A stretch of DNA of 64,000 bases from assembly GCA_015039465.1 (NCBI GenBank), contig MU129988.1:67356-131355 (forward strand), written 5' to 3'. The translations under genes and the position numbers were made by a program. Below are positions 24,000 to 36,377 of the stretch, one piece after another. The notes below the pieces were generated by a model. The model was given only the letters and a program-made list of their open reading frames with translations, was not told the origin of the DNA and did no database searches. The DNA comes from Phlegmacium glaucopus (taxonomy: Eukaryota > Basidiomycota > Agaricomycetes > Agaricales > Cortinariaceae). Position 1 is the stretch's first letter, and the number at the start of each line of letters is the position of its first letter.

Positions 24000-24856
24000 A
24001 TGGAGGTTCGTCCAGTTCTTTCAAAAAGTCCAACTGAACAATCTTTTTATTATTATTACTTGTTGTTCATCTCAGGTTGTAAATCCACGCGCAGCGCTAC
24101 TCTCAAATTTTGAAGTGTTAACTCTACTACGAGACCTCGAGGCTGATCATCTTTTACGAACGAAAACAGCTTTCAGAGTTAAGAAGGAAGAGGAAATATC
24201 GGCAGCGACAACTTCCTCATCCAATATCCCAGGCAACGTATCCCATTTGGAAGCTAGTGAAAACTTGAGGACTGTCGAAGTTGAGGTAAGTACGGCCGTT
24301 TTTTTATATATCTTTTTATGATGGATAAATTGTTGATTTTGTATTTCGACACAAATGATGGGTCTCTCAGGCAATCAGCTATCTCTCAGCTAATTACCTA
24401 CCAAACGTCTCTCAAACCGAAGAAGGCATCACAAAACTTGTCAAAGACCTCGCATCGTATGATTTAACTAAATCAGAAAAACTCCAAATCGTCAACTTGG
24501 CCCCAACCCTCCCAGTAGAACTATATGTAGTGCGTTCAAAAATTCCCTCTCTGCTCTTGCATTTTTTTTGACAATCATGTCATTGGTAGATAGTAGAAGA
24601 ACTGGAAGACAGGTTTGGAGACCGAATAGACGAAATATTAGGACATGTTCAAGGGTCGTTGACACAACCCAACCTGGATACTGCCATTAAATCAAATGGT
24701 ATCAACGGTGCTCTATCAGCGGTGCAACAAAGTTCCACGTTTGTAGAAGATGACCAATGGGACCTCGATGCTGATGCCCCATATGAGGAAGATGTGTATG
24801 ATGACACTGGAGAAGGCACTGGTGTAGAGGGCGACCTCGACATGGAAGAAGACTAA
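24000..24856 (+). CDS. RPC17: RNA polymerase III subunit RPC17/RPC9 (CRCP-like)
   Basis: RPC17 pairs with RPC25 in the Pol III stalk and contacts the initiation factor TFIIIB. Four exons join in phase: 24000-24005 (only ATGGAG), 24076-24285, 24371-24526 and 24590-24856. They give 212 codons plus stop. The family is recognised from the N-terminal VNPRAALLSNFEVLTLLRDL, the HRDC-like helical part TKLVKDLASYDLTKSEKLQI, and VNLAPTLPVELY followed by IVEELEDRFGDRIDEIL. The protein is longer than yeast Rpc17 (about 160 aa) because of an acidic tail rich in D, E, G and Y after the last helix (DDQWDLDADAPYEEDVYDD onward). The six-base first exon makes the start easy to miss; it fits because the 3' splice site CTCAG and the reading phase agree. 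Confidence 0.93.
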
Positions 24857-25502
24857 AAACTGAGATGGGAACAGACAACGGCCAAAACTTGTTATTAGCG
24901 CCCGTTCACCCACACTTTCGTCCGTACGACCTACCGCTACCGGGGGGGGGGGGGAAACAAGAAACAGAAGGTTGCTGGTACATATTCACGGTCCTATGAC
25001 ACAGTCGACCAATAGTGACCTGCCTGATGTACCTGCATCCTTAGAAGTGTCAAAGTCGGGCGATAGCACATATTATCTTGTTTTTCCACCCCCATGGTCC
25101 CACCACCTCAACGCGGACAAAGGTAATAACGAGGGACAAGGTAGCCGTATCTATATGTAGGAGCTGAATGTGAAGACGGATATGGTGATTGGAATCGGTT
25201 GTAGTACAAGGATAACAACAATCGCAAATATACTCGTAATTTTAAGGTAAGGAGACTATTGTTTGCAAAAGAAAACGAATGACTGGAGTAAGGGAAAATG
25301 AGAGTAGGTAAGGACTGTTCGTGTAGTCCATTTGAACGAGTCAATGGCTATGGTATCAAACAAAAGTTTGGCAAACTGCGATTGTTGTAGTTGAGATCGG
25401 GCGAGGTAGGCAGACAATGGCGGGTGGATGGCTCAGGAGAGGACAAGGGGGGCTACAGAACAGATGAGGGGGCAAGACGGTGGCTGGTGGGAGACCAGTC
25501 TA
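24857..25502. other. intergenic between convergent genes, with G13 run
   Basis: The 3' ends of RPC17 (+) and the serine-rich membrane protein (-) face each other here. A run of 13 G residues occupies 24942-24954. Nothing else is evident. Confidence 0.5.
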
Positions 25503-28469
25503 TCAGACGAAAACAGCGACAAGTGCAATAAACGGTATATAGGTAATTAGGGACACGGCAGCCATGATGCGACATCGTGTTCGCCAAGATTTAGCATCTG
25601 AAGAAAGAACAGTTAATAATCTCCGCTTATGGAACTGAATAACGACCCACCATGCTCAAGTTGAGGATCATCCAAAACAACACCTTTTTCGGCATCCGTG
25701 CTTCCGAGCCTCCTCGTTCGTCGCACAGGCATAAATACCCCAGCCCACCATAAAGGAAACAAGATAAACCCAATAAAAAAAATCCAGGCGTGCAGTGGAC
25801 TCCCTCCTCTCTCCACCCAACCCTTCCAAGCCCACCTTGGTTCACCTTCCCGCACTTTCGAAGGAAAAGCCAAAGCCCAAGTCGTACTCTGAACAGGCGG
25901 TGGTTTTCGGGGATCACGCATGTGGTAAGCACCCGAAAGACCAACCGAGGGTGCATGTGGTGAAACTAAAGCAGATATGGGAATAGACGCTTGTGATAAA
26001 CTTCGTCTTGAAGATGGTCGATGCGTTTGTGAGCCATGCGAATGTGAATGGTGGCTCGTTGAGGGTGCATGAGTATGCGAAGTTGCAGACTTTGGATCAC
26101 GACTACCCCTGCTTGACCAAGATCCTGTGTTTTTGGCGTTAGGGGGGCTATCCTCGGGCGTGGGAAGCGACCCCGTGCGTGAATTTGATCGCGAGCTCGA
26201 CCGCGCATCGAACGACTCTGTTAACCGTACGCGTTTACTACGATTGAAAGAGGAGGGCGCGTGCGATGATAAACCGGAAGTGGTAGATGTTCGATGGGCT
26301 AGAAAGACGCCAAGTTAGAGAAGTTATGAATGAATAAATTTGTCTGTAGACAAGATGGAAAGAATAGTACATACTCCGAGGATCGGGAGCAAATGTTGCC
26401 CGTTGCTCTTTAGGGTCCTTGGGCGGTGTTTTGTCACCAGCATCTTCGGCCTTTCGTTTCCCTGATGTCGATTGTGACTGTTCGATTTGAGGTGGAGTGT
26501 TTGGTCTTTTCGAGACAGATGTTGTGGGTACAGTCGGTTGGGAATTATGACTAGGAAGTGGAGAAGGAGAGACAGGAGAGACGTCTGGGGTAGGGGAAAT
26601 AACGGACAGAGCAGGGGGTACAAGGAGAGAGGATGAGCCCCGGATGGAACCGAAAAAGGGCGTGGTGTCCAGATTGGGAGGCAGTGAGAGAGTCTTGGTC
26701 CGTGAAGGAGTACTGCTCGTTCTACCCCCTCGTCGTGAATGAGAACTATTTGGGGTGACTGCTGACTCCCTCTCCTTTCCCTTTCGACCAGCATTTCCTG
26801 AGACTATTGAAGCATCTCCATAGGACATGGTATCCGCGCGTAAAGGTTTCGTTGAGATGTTACTCGATTTGTAGATGAGTTTGGGACTCGATATTGCAGT
26901 ATATTCGTTGGATGAGTTGGTATCCCTTAAGTTACGTGTGAGGGTATCTATGGTGTTATTTTTTGCGTTAGCCATATTTTCAATTAGGCCGAACATACCC
27001 AGAATTCAAAACGCACCTTGCAAAAGAAATGGTGAACCAAGCCCCACGACCTCTCCAAGCGCCAGCTAGAGAAAATAGAAAGAAACAAGAAAGATGAAAG
27101 AGATGAGGTGAGATAGGCCGATTGTGACAGAAGAAAACCGTACATAACCCACGTTTTCGCCGCATGCCTGTCCCAAAGGGGAAATGGTCTTTGTATCGTC
27201 GACTCGGACTCTTTGTAGTACTTCTCCAAACGCGAGTCTAACCATCTCCTTGGATACTTGTACTTCCCAGCACTCATCTTTTTTGCCCCCATGGCCTACT
27301 GATGATGCATTTTTGGCACTGTATTCTGCGCTGGATCTTCTTGTTCCAATACTGCTTGCAACGCTGCCATTTCTGTTGTGCTCCTTTTTGTTCAAGGTCC
27401 TATCAATCGGTGCTCTTCTTAAGCTGCTAATTTCAAATTTATTCGATCTTGAGCTTGCCCTTCGATGTCGCTTTCTCGAGCCTTTTGTAGTGTCACATTG
27501 TGTTTCGCTGCTGACAGAATGAGCTAAAGACGGAAGGGAATGACAATGTCGTGGAAACTTCTCCTGGACATCGCCATGTATTGTCTGAATTGGGAAAATA
27601 TTGGTCGTCTGTGATATATGGCCTTTCGACGCTTGACGAAAGGCTGGATGATTGAGGGGAGGCAAAGGTGGTGGAGTCTCCCTAAACCCGAAATAAGAAT
27701 TATCGTGTGCTGACCCAGTCGTTGGCTCCTGCGGCGGCGTTGGTATTCCGAACGTATGAGGTGATGGCAGAAGATCATCTGCAAGGTTATAAGGAGTTGA
27801 CTCAGTATGGTGGGTTGAATTGTACATGGAACTTTGGGACTTTGGGGTTCGTGGCTGCGATGCTTCCGCTAGGGTGATACGACCTTGGGACGTAGTGCGA
27901 CTGGATTGACTTCTGGGCCTCGATACGCTACTTGTGGCGTTGCTTGCGTCGGAATTACGATGGGGGACTCGAGCAGAACTTCTTCCGAAAATGGACCACC
28001 TTTTTTTCGGACTTGGAGCTGAAAGACTGGTGGGACTGCCTGAGGGTGAGCTGGTTGTACCTGAAAGACAAATATTTTCTTTGCCGCCCCCTGGAAGACT
28101 TTCGGTATGGCTTGTAACATTGGCAGGGTCTAGATGAGGGATGCTGGTTTGTTGATATTTCGATTCGATGACCACTCGTTCAGGTACCTGGGCTCGTGTA
28201 TGCGCTCCATTTTGCTTACGATCGCGCCTTTTACTGGGCTCGAGACCTACAAACCCCGTTGATTCGACTTCGACGTAAATCTCCGGATTTCCTTTATCGA
28301 CAGTCATATCAAGACCTTGAGTTGAAGCCAGCTCCTCCGCTAGTGAATTGATATCTGGGTGTATTTTCTGTTCCACGAAGGATTTATTATCTGTGAAATG
28401 TGGTAGGACTGCCCAGTTTCTTACTGGCGCAGGGTTGGGTTTCCTGCGACGAGAAAAAAAACCTGGCAT
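25503..28469 (-). CDS. serine-rich protein with two C-terminal membrane segments
   Basis: Five exons join in phase: 28469-27144, 27065-27017, 26947-26375, 26298-25651 and 25597-25503, giving 896 codons plus stop. The first 780 residues are disordered and rich in S, T, P and R, with KKRWSIFGRSSAR and a more ordered ECWEVQVSKEMVRLAFGEV segment near residue 410. The C-terminus has a first hydrophobic helix (AWIFFIGFILFPLWWAGVFM), a basic loop RRTRR, and a second helix after AKSWRTRCRIMA (AVSLITYIPFIALVAVFV), so it should be a tail-anchored hairpin membrane protein with a large cytosolic domain. I recognise this as a conserved fungal type but know no assigned function. Exon 2 has only 49 bases. 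A two-gene reading, with a new start at 26996, is possible but less likely because all phases fit one gene. Confidence 0.7.
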
Positions 28470-28608
28470 CTTGGTGGCACGAGTGAGACCATTAACAGAA
28501 GAAATTGAAAGGTCTTACCATCCAAACACTACCTGTTTCGGATTTTTATTGTCAAAATCACTTTTATTGTCACATAAATATAATTTAAATTTAATATCGA
28601 ATGCGCCT

Positions 28609-28610
<2 letters not shown>

Positions 28611-28654
<44 letters not shown>

Positions 28655-29465
28655 CGAATCTCATTTATAGTGCATTTGTGCTACAAGCATATGTACACTC
28701 GGTATAGGATCTAGAACAGGGATTACTTTACTATAGGTCGGCTGGATTTGTACATATACGCATCTATCTATACCCACAAGGAGTAGTTGTATGCTATAGT
28801 GGACGGTGATAACTGCCTTTCGGTTGTCCCGTTGCCGGGGTCGTGCTTACACGTTTCGTTATCTTGCCGGTAATCCTAACCCCCTTTATCCTAAACCAGA
28901 ACGTCTACAAGATACTTCGTTGTTTATAGATCCGAGATGAGTTCCCACGTGTTTTCCCGACTAAATCTCGGCTTGGAATCCTTCACCAGAGCGTGTGATT
29001 ACCCACGAAGCTGTGTGACTGATGACTGGAAGCGGTGCCGGTACGTCTTGAAAGCGTATTAATACCTGTGCCGATGGTGTCGTTGCCTTGGTCAATGAAA
29101 CCGGAAATATGGGATGATGAATGTAGGAAGCCGAAAGGGCCGACGATGCCGATAATGGTGCACCAACATGGTGAGATGTGATGGAACGAAATTAATCTCC
29201 CAATATGCGTCGCCAGAGTATAGTATTGGTAATTGCGGTGTGGCCTCCCATATTTACTATTTTTAAACTCGTCACACTGCTAATATCACAGAGGACCCCA
29301 ACCAACTCCCCATCTCAGACAAATATGCCCAACTAGTATCCGAGTGGTCCGAAGCTCCTGGTGTCAAAATGTAGTCCAGAAGGTAGTAAGACAGGGAATC
29401 GAACCCATGACCTAGGCACTTGTACCCAGGCCCTCGATGGTACCACTAGGCCACCAAGGCCTTTT
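28611..29465 (-). mobile_element. tRNA-derived SINE-like retroposon with poly(A) tail and target duplication
   Basis: Read on the minus strand, the element starts at 29465 and has a Pol III box A (TGGCCTAGTGG, about 29448-29438) and box B (GGTTCGATTCC, near 29400). It ends in a run of 44 A residues (T on the plus strand, 28611-28654). The word ATGCGCCTCA occurs directly beside both ends (28601-28610 and 29466-29475) and may extend by three T to 13 bp, as expected of a target-primed insertion. The body of about 810 bases has no open frame of note. The combination of internal Pol III promoter, 3' poly(A) and 10-13 bp direct repeats fits a SINE. It sits in the promoter region between the serine-rich protein and the ENTH adaptor. 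Confidence 0.85.
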
Positions 29466-29611
29466 ATGCGCCTCATTTGACAATGGTGGCTGGCCCGTTC
29501 GAGCCATGCGAGTATTGGACCCGATATGGTAACGTGACAGCTCTGTGACGCGTTGGGCATCAAGCCGTGAGCAACAACGCAACCATCCCTTACCTCAAGC
29601 CACTTACAACG

Positions 29612-31694
29612 ATGGATAGACTAGAATCTCTGTCTAGCACCATTCAAAATATCACTCTGTATGATATCAAAAGCATGTACAATCAGGTCTGTCCGCTTCT
29701 TACTTTGTTTTGTTGCCATATATCCACGAATTTGCTGACGATATTGAGTCATCAGGCGAAGAATGTCGTCCTGAATATCAGCGAGATGGAAGCCAAGGTT
29801 AGAGAAGCTACAAATGATGATCCTTGGTACGTAAATGTCACTCTTTTATGAGGAATAACGGCTTAACATTTTGTAGGGGTGCAAGCTCATCGCTGATGCA
29901 AGAGATCGCACAAGGGTACGTTCCGGCTGTAATTCCAACAATATAACGAGCTGACGTCGTTTAGGACATTCCATTTGTAAGATAATTGCCTTATTTACAT
30001 GCATCGTTTTGATTTACTTCAACAAATTAGCCAACATTTCAACGAAATTATGCCAAGTATCTATTCGCGTTTCATGGAGAAAGAAGCTAGACAATGGCGG
30101 CAAATTTACAAGGTTTGATTCAGCTTCGTCCTTCTATCAATGCCGCTCACAGTTTCTTAAATCTACGACAGGCTCTTCAACTCCTGGAATATCTGATCAA
30201 ACACGGATCAGAACGAGTGGTGGACGATGCACGCTCCCACATTTCCACTCTCAAAATGCTCAGAAATTTCCACTATATCGATGACAAGGGCAAAGATGAA
30301 GGATTAAATGGTACCCCAGCCTGCCGTAATATTTTTTACTTGCATAACCCGATTGACTATAATTTTTTTAGTACGCAATCGATCTCGTGAACTCGTCGAA
30401 CTCCTTTCCGATGTGGAAAAAATTCGAGCTGAACGCCGAAAGGCCAAAGCCAACAAAAGCAAGTATGTTGGTGTAGGGAACGATGGCTTTGGTGGAGGTA
30501 TGTCGTTTGATAGCGGAGGCGGTCGGTATGGGGGATTTGGAGGCGACAGTCTCGGTGGCGGTGGATCGTTCAGCGGCAACTATAGCAACGGTACCATATT
30601 TTTTTAAATCCTTCTCCATGTCAAATTCTAATCAATGCAACAATAGACCATGTTTCCGGCGGTAGCAGCAGTCGTGGAGCTGGTAGCTCGTCGTTCAGTG
30701 ATACCAGACGAGGCTACGAAGAGTACAATGCCGGAGATGACGAAGTCACACAATCTTCTCCTACCCGTGTAAATTCTGGACGGAGCCCAGTAAAGAAGTC
30801 ATCTATTCCTACTTCAAAACCTGTTCCCGCACCAGAACCAGTAGTGGACCTACTCGGCGGTTTCGATGATGACACTTTCGGTGCACCTGCATCTGCCCCC
30901 AGTGTATCATTACCCACAAACAAAGCGCTTCCAAGTGTTGGTCTTGACGGTATGTTTCATCTCCAAAGACCAGACAAGGCTTACACTTTTTAATATTTTT
31001 ATTTTTATTAGATGATGACTTTGCTGATTTCCAAGCTGCCCCTGTGCAGGCAATGCCTGTTTCTGCAGCTATCCCCCAACCTGCGACAGGAGCGAAGAAA
31101 CCAAATCTGATGGATATGCTGAACACAACATCTGTTCAAACACCTGCTAATATTGGCTACGGTCAGCCTCAACAACAGCCAGTAGGATATGGAATGGGTG
31201 TGGGCGGGAATGTGGGCATGGGTGGAGGAGGAATGGGTATGATGGGCATGAACATTGGTGGCCATCGCCAAACGCCATCCCTCTCTTCGAATCCAAGCCA
31301 ATACTCTTCTCCAATCCAGATACAGCCTCAACTACAACCACAACAACCAAACCTCTTCGGAGGCAGTTCAGTACCCATGAGGCCTATGACCATAGGCGGC
31401 AGTCAAACGCCGATGTCGAATTCATCAGCCAAACCTCCAGCAGCTGCTACTCAAGCCAAGAGTGCCAACTTTGATGATCTATGGTCGATGTCGCTTGGTG
31501 GTGGTGGTGGTGCCAAGCCCGGTGCGACAACAGCTAGCAAGTCGATAAAAGATCTTGAAAAAGAAAAGGCGACGGCGGGTATCTGGGGTGGGCAACAAAA
31601 GCCTGTTGTTGGAGGTCCTGCTCCTACTGCGTTTGGCGTGTTTGGAAATGCTGCTCCTCCATCTTCGTCAGGCGGTGATGACTTGTTGCTGTAA
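29612..31694 (+). CDS. ENT3: ENTH-domain clathrin adaptor, Ent3/epsinR type
   Basis: The protein binds phosphoinositides and works in clathrin traffic between trans-Golgi and endosomes. Estimated length is about 540 aa from nine exons (first 29612-29686, then from 29756). The ENTH domain takes the first 150 residues: LYDIKSMYNQAKNVVLN, EMEAKVREATNDDPWGASSS, LMQEIAQGTFHFQHFNEIMP, WRQIYKALQLLEYLIKHGSE and RVVDDARSHISTLKMLRNFH. A charged helix ERRKAKANKSKYVGVG closes it. The tail is glycine- and glutamine-rich and disordered, and carries clathrin/adaptor motifs: VVDLLGGFDDD (clathrin-box like) and DDDFADFQAAP (acidic Phe motif for gamma-ear or GGA binding). These motifs place it with Ent3/CLINT1 rather than plasma-membrane epsins, and I see no UIM or NPF motifs. 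The ATG of MDRLESLS is the start; a GTG further upstream is not used. Confidence 0.92.
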
Positions 31695-32390
31695 TTACAT
31701 AAGGTTTATTGTGGATAGATCACTTTTCTTCTAGTACCTCTCCTCTCTCTTCCTCCCATAAATACCTTGGCTATGCTTCTCTTTTGCAACGATGTAGGTC
31801 TTGTTGTACAGGGCACTTCATTAATTGTTGGTATGAATTGTTGGAATTTTGTCTGAATTCAATTGGACTGTACAACAGATCTAGAGGCTATTGATCCCAT
31901 AGTTCGCGCATATATCTATCATATACATATTTTTCATATACTACAAGCGTTTAACGTTCAAGTCGCATGCACAGGTCTCAGTGCGCACAACTCGTATAAT
32001 TGGGGTGCTATTTTATCACGGCAAATGTCGTCAACCCTCCAGAGTCGAATCGGTTTTCAAACTGGTATCATATCCAAGGGAATAGATGCTTCCTCAATCC
32101 GAGGACTTCAGTGTCTTCACGGCTCCTGCTGAGGATCGACGAGGGTCTGGAGCTTATCATGACGCGGGTGTTATCGTATCCATAAGATCCTTTGGCGCGT
32201 TTTCGATTCCTGAGCGTTTGATAGAAAACCCTAGATCCAGCTAAAGTGCTGTGGTCGCTGTAGTAATGTGACGGGGAAGAGGCCATGGTAGGTGTAACGC
32301 CAAGTGCATAGAACGGGAAGTAAAAGAACAGAAAGCATGAACATAAAAATAAAGATTTGGCTGCCACTCTAGCAGCAATAGATCGAATAA
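31695..32390. other. intergenic between convergent genes
   Basis: 3' flanks of the ENTH adaptor (+) and the large unidentified protein (-). Short open frames here are not protein-like and nothing else is evident. Confidence 0.5.
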
Positions 32391-35300
32391 CTAGGGTTTC
32401 CATTGCGGTCTTCTATCTGCATATCTCTTCCCACATTCATTGCTTTTCGTCCGTTTCAGTTTATCATGGGCGAGTGTCCGCAGTTCTTCAAAGTCACGGA
32501 CTAGATCCTTCACGCTGTTTCCACTGCTCCGTCTGGGTCTCGGAATTGGGGTGGGCTCGATCATGGGAGATGGAGCGGGAGGATGCAATTCTACCAATCG
32601 TCGAGGTTTTATCACACGCGGTATATGTGAGATTCTCGTGGCTTGGGGTGCTGGATTCAAAACAACAAGTTCTTTTGGATGCTTGGGCTTTGGGAGAGGA
32701 GCACGAGCCGGCGTTACGACGGGGCCACGGGGCTTTGAGAGAATGTCAATTGGAGGGAGGGGAAGACTAGGCTGAAGAGGATTCAAGGCCTTTTTAGTCG
32801 TAGAAGATGATTTCGATAAGGTTGGGAGGTATGAGAATAAAAGGCCCTTTACACGTTTCCCGATCGTTGTCGACGGGACATCACATGAATGCGGCGTGTC
32901 CTCAACTTCTGGTTGTGGGAAGCTGACCTGTGTTTCCTGCCCTGGCGACAGAATTGACCCTTGCTGGCTGATGTTGATGGCTTCTTCGAGGAGATGTGAG
33001 TATCTTGGTGCTAACAATGTCGGAGGGATAATCGGCCCCTCCTGCTCTGGCGTGAGATCTTCAGGGGCTACATCGTGCGTAATGGGCTGTTGCAAAGTAG
33101 GTCGAGATTTTCGGGGTGGGGCAGCACGACGTCCAAGAGGGGTAAAGTCTGGGACTTGCATGCGTGGCGCCCTCTCTTTGCCTCCCAATACATTGTTGTT
33201 GTTGCCGACAGACAAAGGGGTGTATGGCGTAGTTGGTGGCGCAACGTGCCCCGACCTCTGTTTTTTCTGCAATGCACGCGTTCTCTCCGAGAGGTTTTCT
33301 CTGAAAGGTACACTGGATGAGTGTCCGATGAACTATGAAAGAATTAAATCACAAACATACCTGGACCATAATGCCCCAAACCTCGCAACGGTCTCGAACC
33401 CGCCCATTGAGTCCACAAACTTGTCAACAACATCGTTGATGGATACTACATCGACCGGAGCCAACAGGTTGTCCTCTGCGCCTGCAAGCCTTGATCCAAC
33501 TTCCAACCTCTGGTCCGTAAAGCAAGCATCAAGGTACTTCCAGTCTTCCTTGGTCCATTCCCGCTCGCCTACATCACTGCCATAAACTTCGGCCTTCTGG
33601 CCAGCCATCCTTGTGCTACCCGTCTGTGCCCTGTACTTCGTTGCTATCGGCGTCTTGAATGGATCTCCTCTCCCCGTCCCCGTCCCTGCCAAAACCAAGG
33701 AAGACCTCGGACTCTGTGGACCGTCCCTCACCTCAAGTTCTGCCTCCTGCAGCAACTCAGGCAGAGTTATCGCTGGGCTTCCTGGAATAAAGACTCTATC
33801 ACCAATTACGCCCATGCCTAAAGTCGAACGACGTCGACGACTGTTTGACGCTTTGGTTACACCTGAACTAGAAACACTACGCCTTCTAGATTCCTTAGCG
33901 AAGTCCTCGATATCGGAATGCGAATTTCGCCTATGTTTCGCCTCCAGATGGCGTCGTTTTATCTCGATATTGGTATAACAATCATAGTCATGCTATTCGC
34001 GGCGCACATTAGCCAAAAAAGCTGAAACGTAAAGAATAATCCCTCACCTGCTTCAGAATCGCAGCTGCCCTCGCGGCCGCACGTGGATCAGCGCTACTGA
34101 TCTTCACAATACTTGACTCGTCACCGTCATCGCTACTCTGATCATCATCCTCCTGTTCCCAGACAACGGTTTGTGTGCGATGATTTTCATTGAAGACTGC
34201 GGCTGGAGTATTTCTATGCTCTGGCCCTGTTGAATGCGAGTACGAGATAACTTCCGGAGATGACCCGATGGAAGGAAAATCGACAAGTTCAACGGCTGGA
34301 GCGGGCGAAGGCTGGAGACGGGGCTGAACGGTGGGAATAGACTCAGCTTGATTTCCACAAGCCAGATTCTCCGTAAATTGCAGAGGGGCGGGATCAAGAT
34401 TATCGAAAGGACTGGCAGGCTCTTCATCATCGTCAAATTCGACAGAGAGCTGGCGGACTTCCCGTTCCTCCTCCTCCTCCTCTTCCTGCTGTATATCGGG
34501 CAGTAAGCCATGAGATGACCATTGTATGTCATGCGGAATGATTGGCTCTGTGCGAACTTTGCCAGATAATTCCAAAACCTGTTCATCTCGCAGATCATCA
34601 GCATCCTCTGCTGAATCGGCGACATTTCCCAATAACTGTTCAGGTTCGACGGACATCCGCCTGACTTCTTCTTCCTCCCGCTCCTCTTCCTCACGTCTCA
34701 TATTGTCATCCTCTTGCTGCCTCCCCACTTGCTGATGATCCTCCTCCTGATGTCCCTCTTCGCCTTCCTCCTCTTCCAAAAATGCCAACCTTGCCACCTT
34801 TCTCGGAAACGGACTAATCGGTCTCCCCCACTCCTCCATCCTCCCTCTTGTGGCACTACTCGGTGGATCCTGCTTCGTTCGCACAAGCATCATTTTCCAA
34901 TGACCCGTATATTCTCCTTCCCCCTCCTCTCCCTCCTCCATACCTCCAGGAGCAACAGTTGATCCCTGCCCGCCCTCATCCTCACTATCAGTCCAACCGC
35001 CATTCGAACTTGGGGGAACATCATTCGAATCAAACAGCCTCACAGGCGATATACCAGCATCATCTGGGTCGAGCTGCATCATACTTTCATCCGTAGATAT
35101 CTCGGGAGCTGCATTCTCAGTGCGACCCCAATCGAATACCCTCACCGCCTCCACATCATCCGTGGCTAACGGTGATTCCGGGGATGAAGGCGGCAAATCT
35201 CCATGCCAAAAGCCAACCTCCTGGTCCGCCTGGGCCTGTACGGACATCTCCCGTCTTGTAGGCGTCGGCTCGGGGTCAAGTTCAGGCGGACCCGACAATA

Positions 35301-36377
35301 ACAGTGGATCGTCGGTTGGGCTTGGTGGCGGCATCGGCAAACTCAAGTCAATATCTGGCAACTCTTGCTTTACTCCAGTCACGATCGACAGTGTAGACAC
35401 TTTCTTTTTGCCCTTCGCTGACTTGGAACCGGACGTCAATGCTACCGACTTCCTCTTCGATGACTTGCTCATCGACTTGGTCAACACAGGGCTTAAGAAT
35501 ACCTCTCTAGGCGGTGTGAAGACGTCCCTGGGGGGCTCATAAGGAGGGATGGGAGTAGCGCTCCTTCTAGAAGACTTTGCACCCAGTAAAGTTCTCCTTA
35601 GAGCGGATCCTGAGGCCTTGGCCGCAGGAAGAAGCAAAGTAGGCAAGGGTATATCGTCAATAAAGTCAGCATCAGGATTCTTTGCGTGCGGTGATTTGAC
35701 TAAGACCTTCTTCACTTTTGGTCTGGATGGCGTATGCTGCTTGGAAATGTCGTCGTTAGAAACGGGGGAAGATCCCAAATGCCCAAACGACTTCCGCGTA
35801 GGACTGTCAAATGATGGCTGTCTAGAGTGAAGTCGTCCTTGTTTACGTGGCTTAGGGTTTGGAGTCGCTTCCATGACTTGTGGGGATTGTACACCTAAGT
35901 CCTTGTCTTGATTTATCAAGTCCACATCCCTCGACGGGGGCGTGGAAGAGGCGGGTGCAGGCTGAGTTCTTTTCCTCTTTGCTGCGGTAGATGTGGCATG
36001 TGTAGAAGGGTTAACCTGAGAAGTGCCCGTATTTGCCAATGATGAAGGCGTAAACTGCGCACTGAGTCGCTACAAGACGGAACACGATCAGTACCTCGTA
36101 CATAGAACAGAACAAAGAGTATATATACTTGGTTCTTCCTGAGCATCTCTTCGGGTGGTGGACTGATTAACTGCATCCTGGCAGGATCCACCAACACTGA
36201 AAGACAATCATCCTTTGTGGCCACTCCTCCAGCGTTGTAGTTTCTGTCGCCAACCATCGGGGACTGTAATATCTTGTTATTATTCTTGGCGATTATTCTC
36301 TGTTTTTTGGTTGTAGAAAAGTTGATGTACTTTGGGGGACTATCAACCACATTCAAAGGTCGTTTGTTCTCTGCCAT
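32391..36377 (-). CDS. unidentified large, mostly disordered protein (1,270 aa)
   Basis: Four exons join in phase: 36377-36129, 36069-34048, 33992-33361 and 33300-32391, giving 1,270 codons plus stop. The N-terminal 85 residues (MAENKRPLNVVDSPPKYINF ... ISPPPEEMLRKNQ) look conserved. The middle is low complexity, with long acidic E/D runs, S/P-rich stretches and basic clusters (KKRKS-like), as in many nuclear proteins. The best-ordered part lies near residue 900: EREWTKEDWKYLDACFTDQR, then VDVVSINDVVDKFVDSMGG. The C-terminal helix (VKDLVRDFEELRTLAHDKLK) ends the protein. The clustered basic and acidic segments and RRR-rich stretches suggest a chromatin or cell-cycle role, but I recognise no named family, so no function is assigned. 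Confidence 0.75.

Noticed and set aside
26996..26996. Separate gene start inside the serine-rich protein
   Set aside because: The ATG lies in an intron of the five-exon model, all of whose junctions keep phase; a single gene is the simpler reading, though not proven.
27184..27522. Plus-strand open frame of 112 codons
   Set aside because: Shadow of the first exon of the serine-rich membrane protein; no start context or family match.
28611..28654. T44 run as a sequencing or assembly artefact
   Set aside because: The matching direct repeats at 28601 and 29466 give it a biological explanation as a retroposon tail, although its exact length may be uncertain.
29380..29465. Possible tRNA gene (minus strand)
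   Set aside because: Box A and box B are present, but the T stem pairs poorly and no acceptor stem forms. Together with the poly(A) tail and target duplications it is better explained as the head of a SINE.
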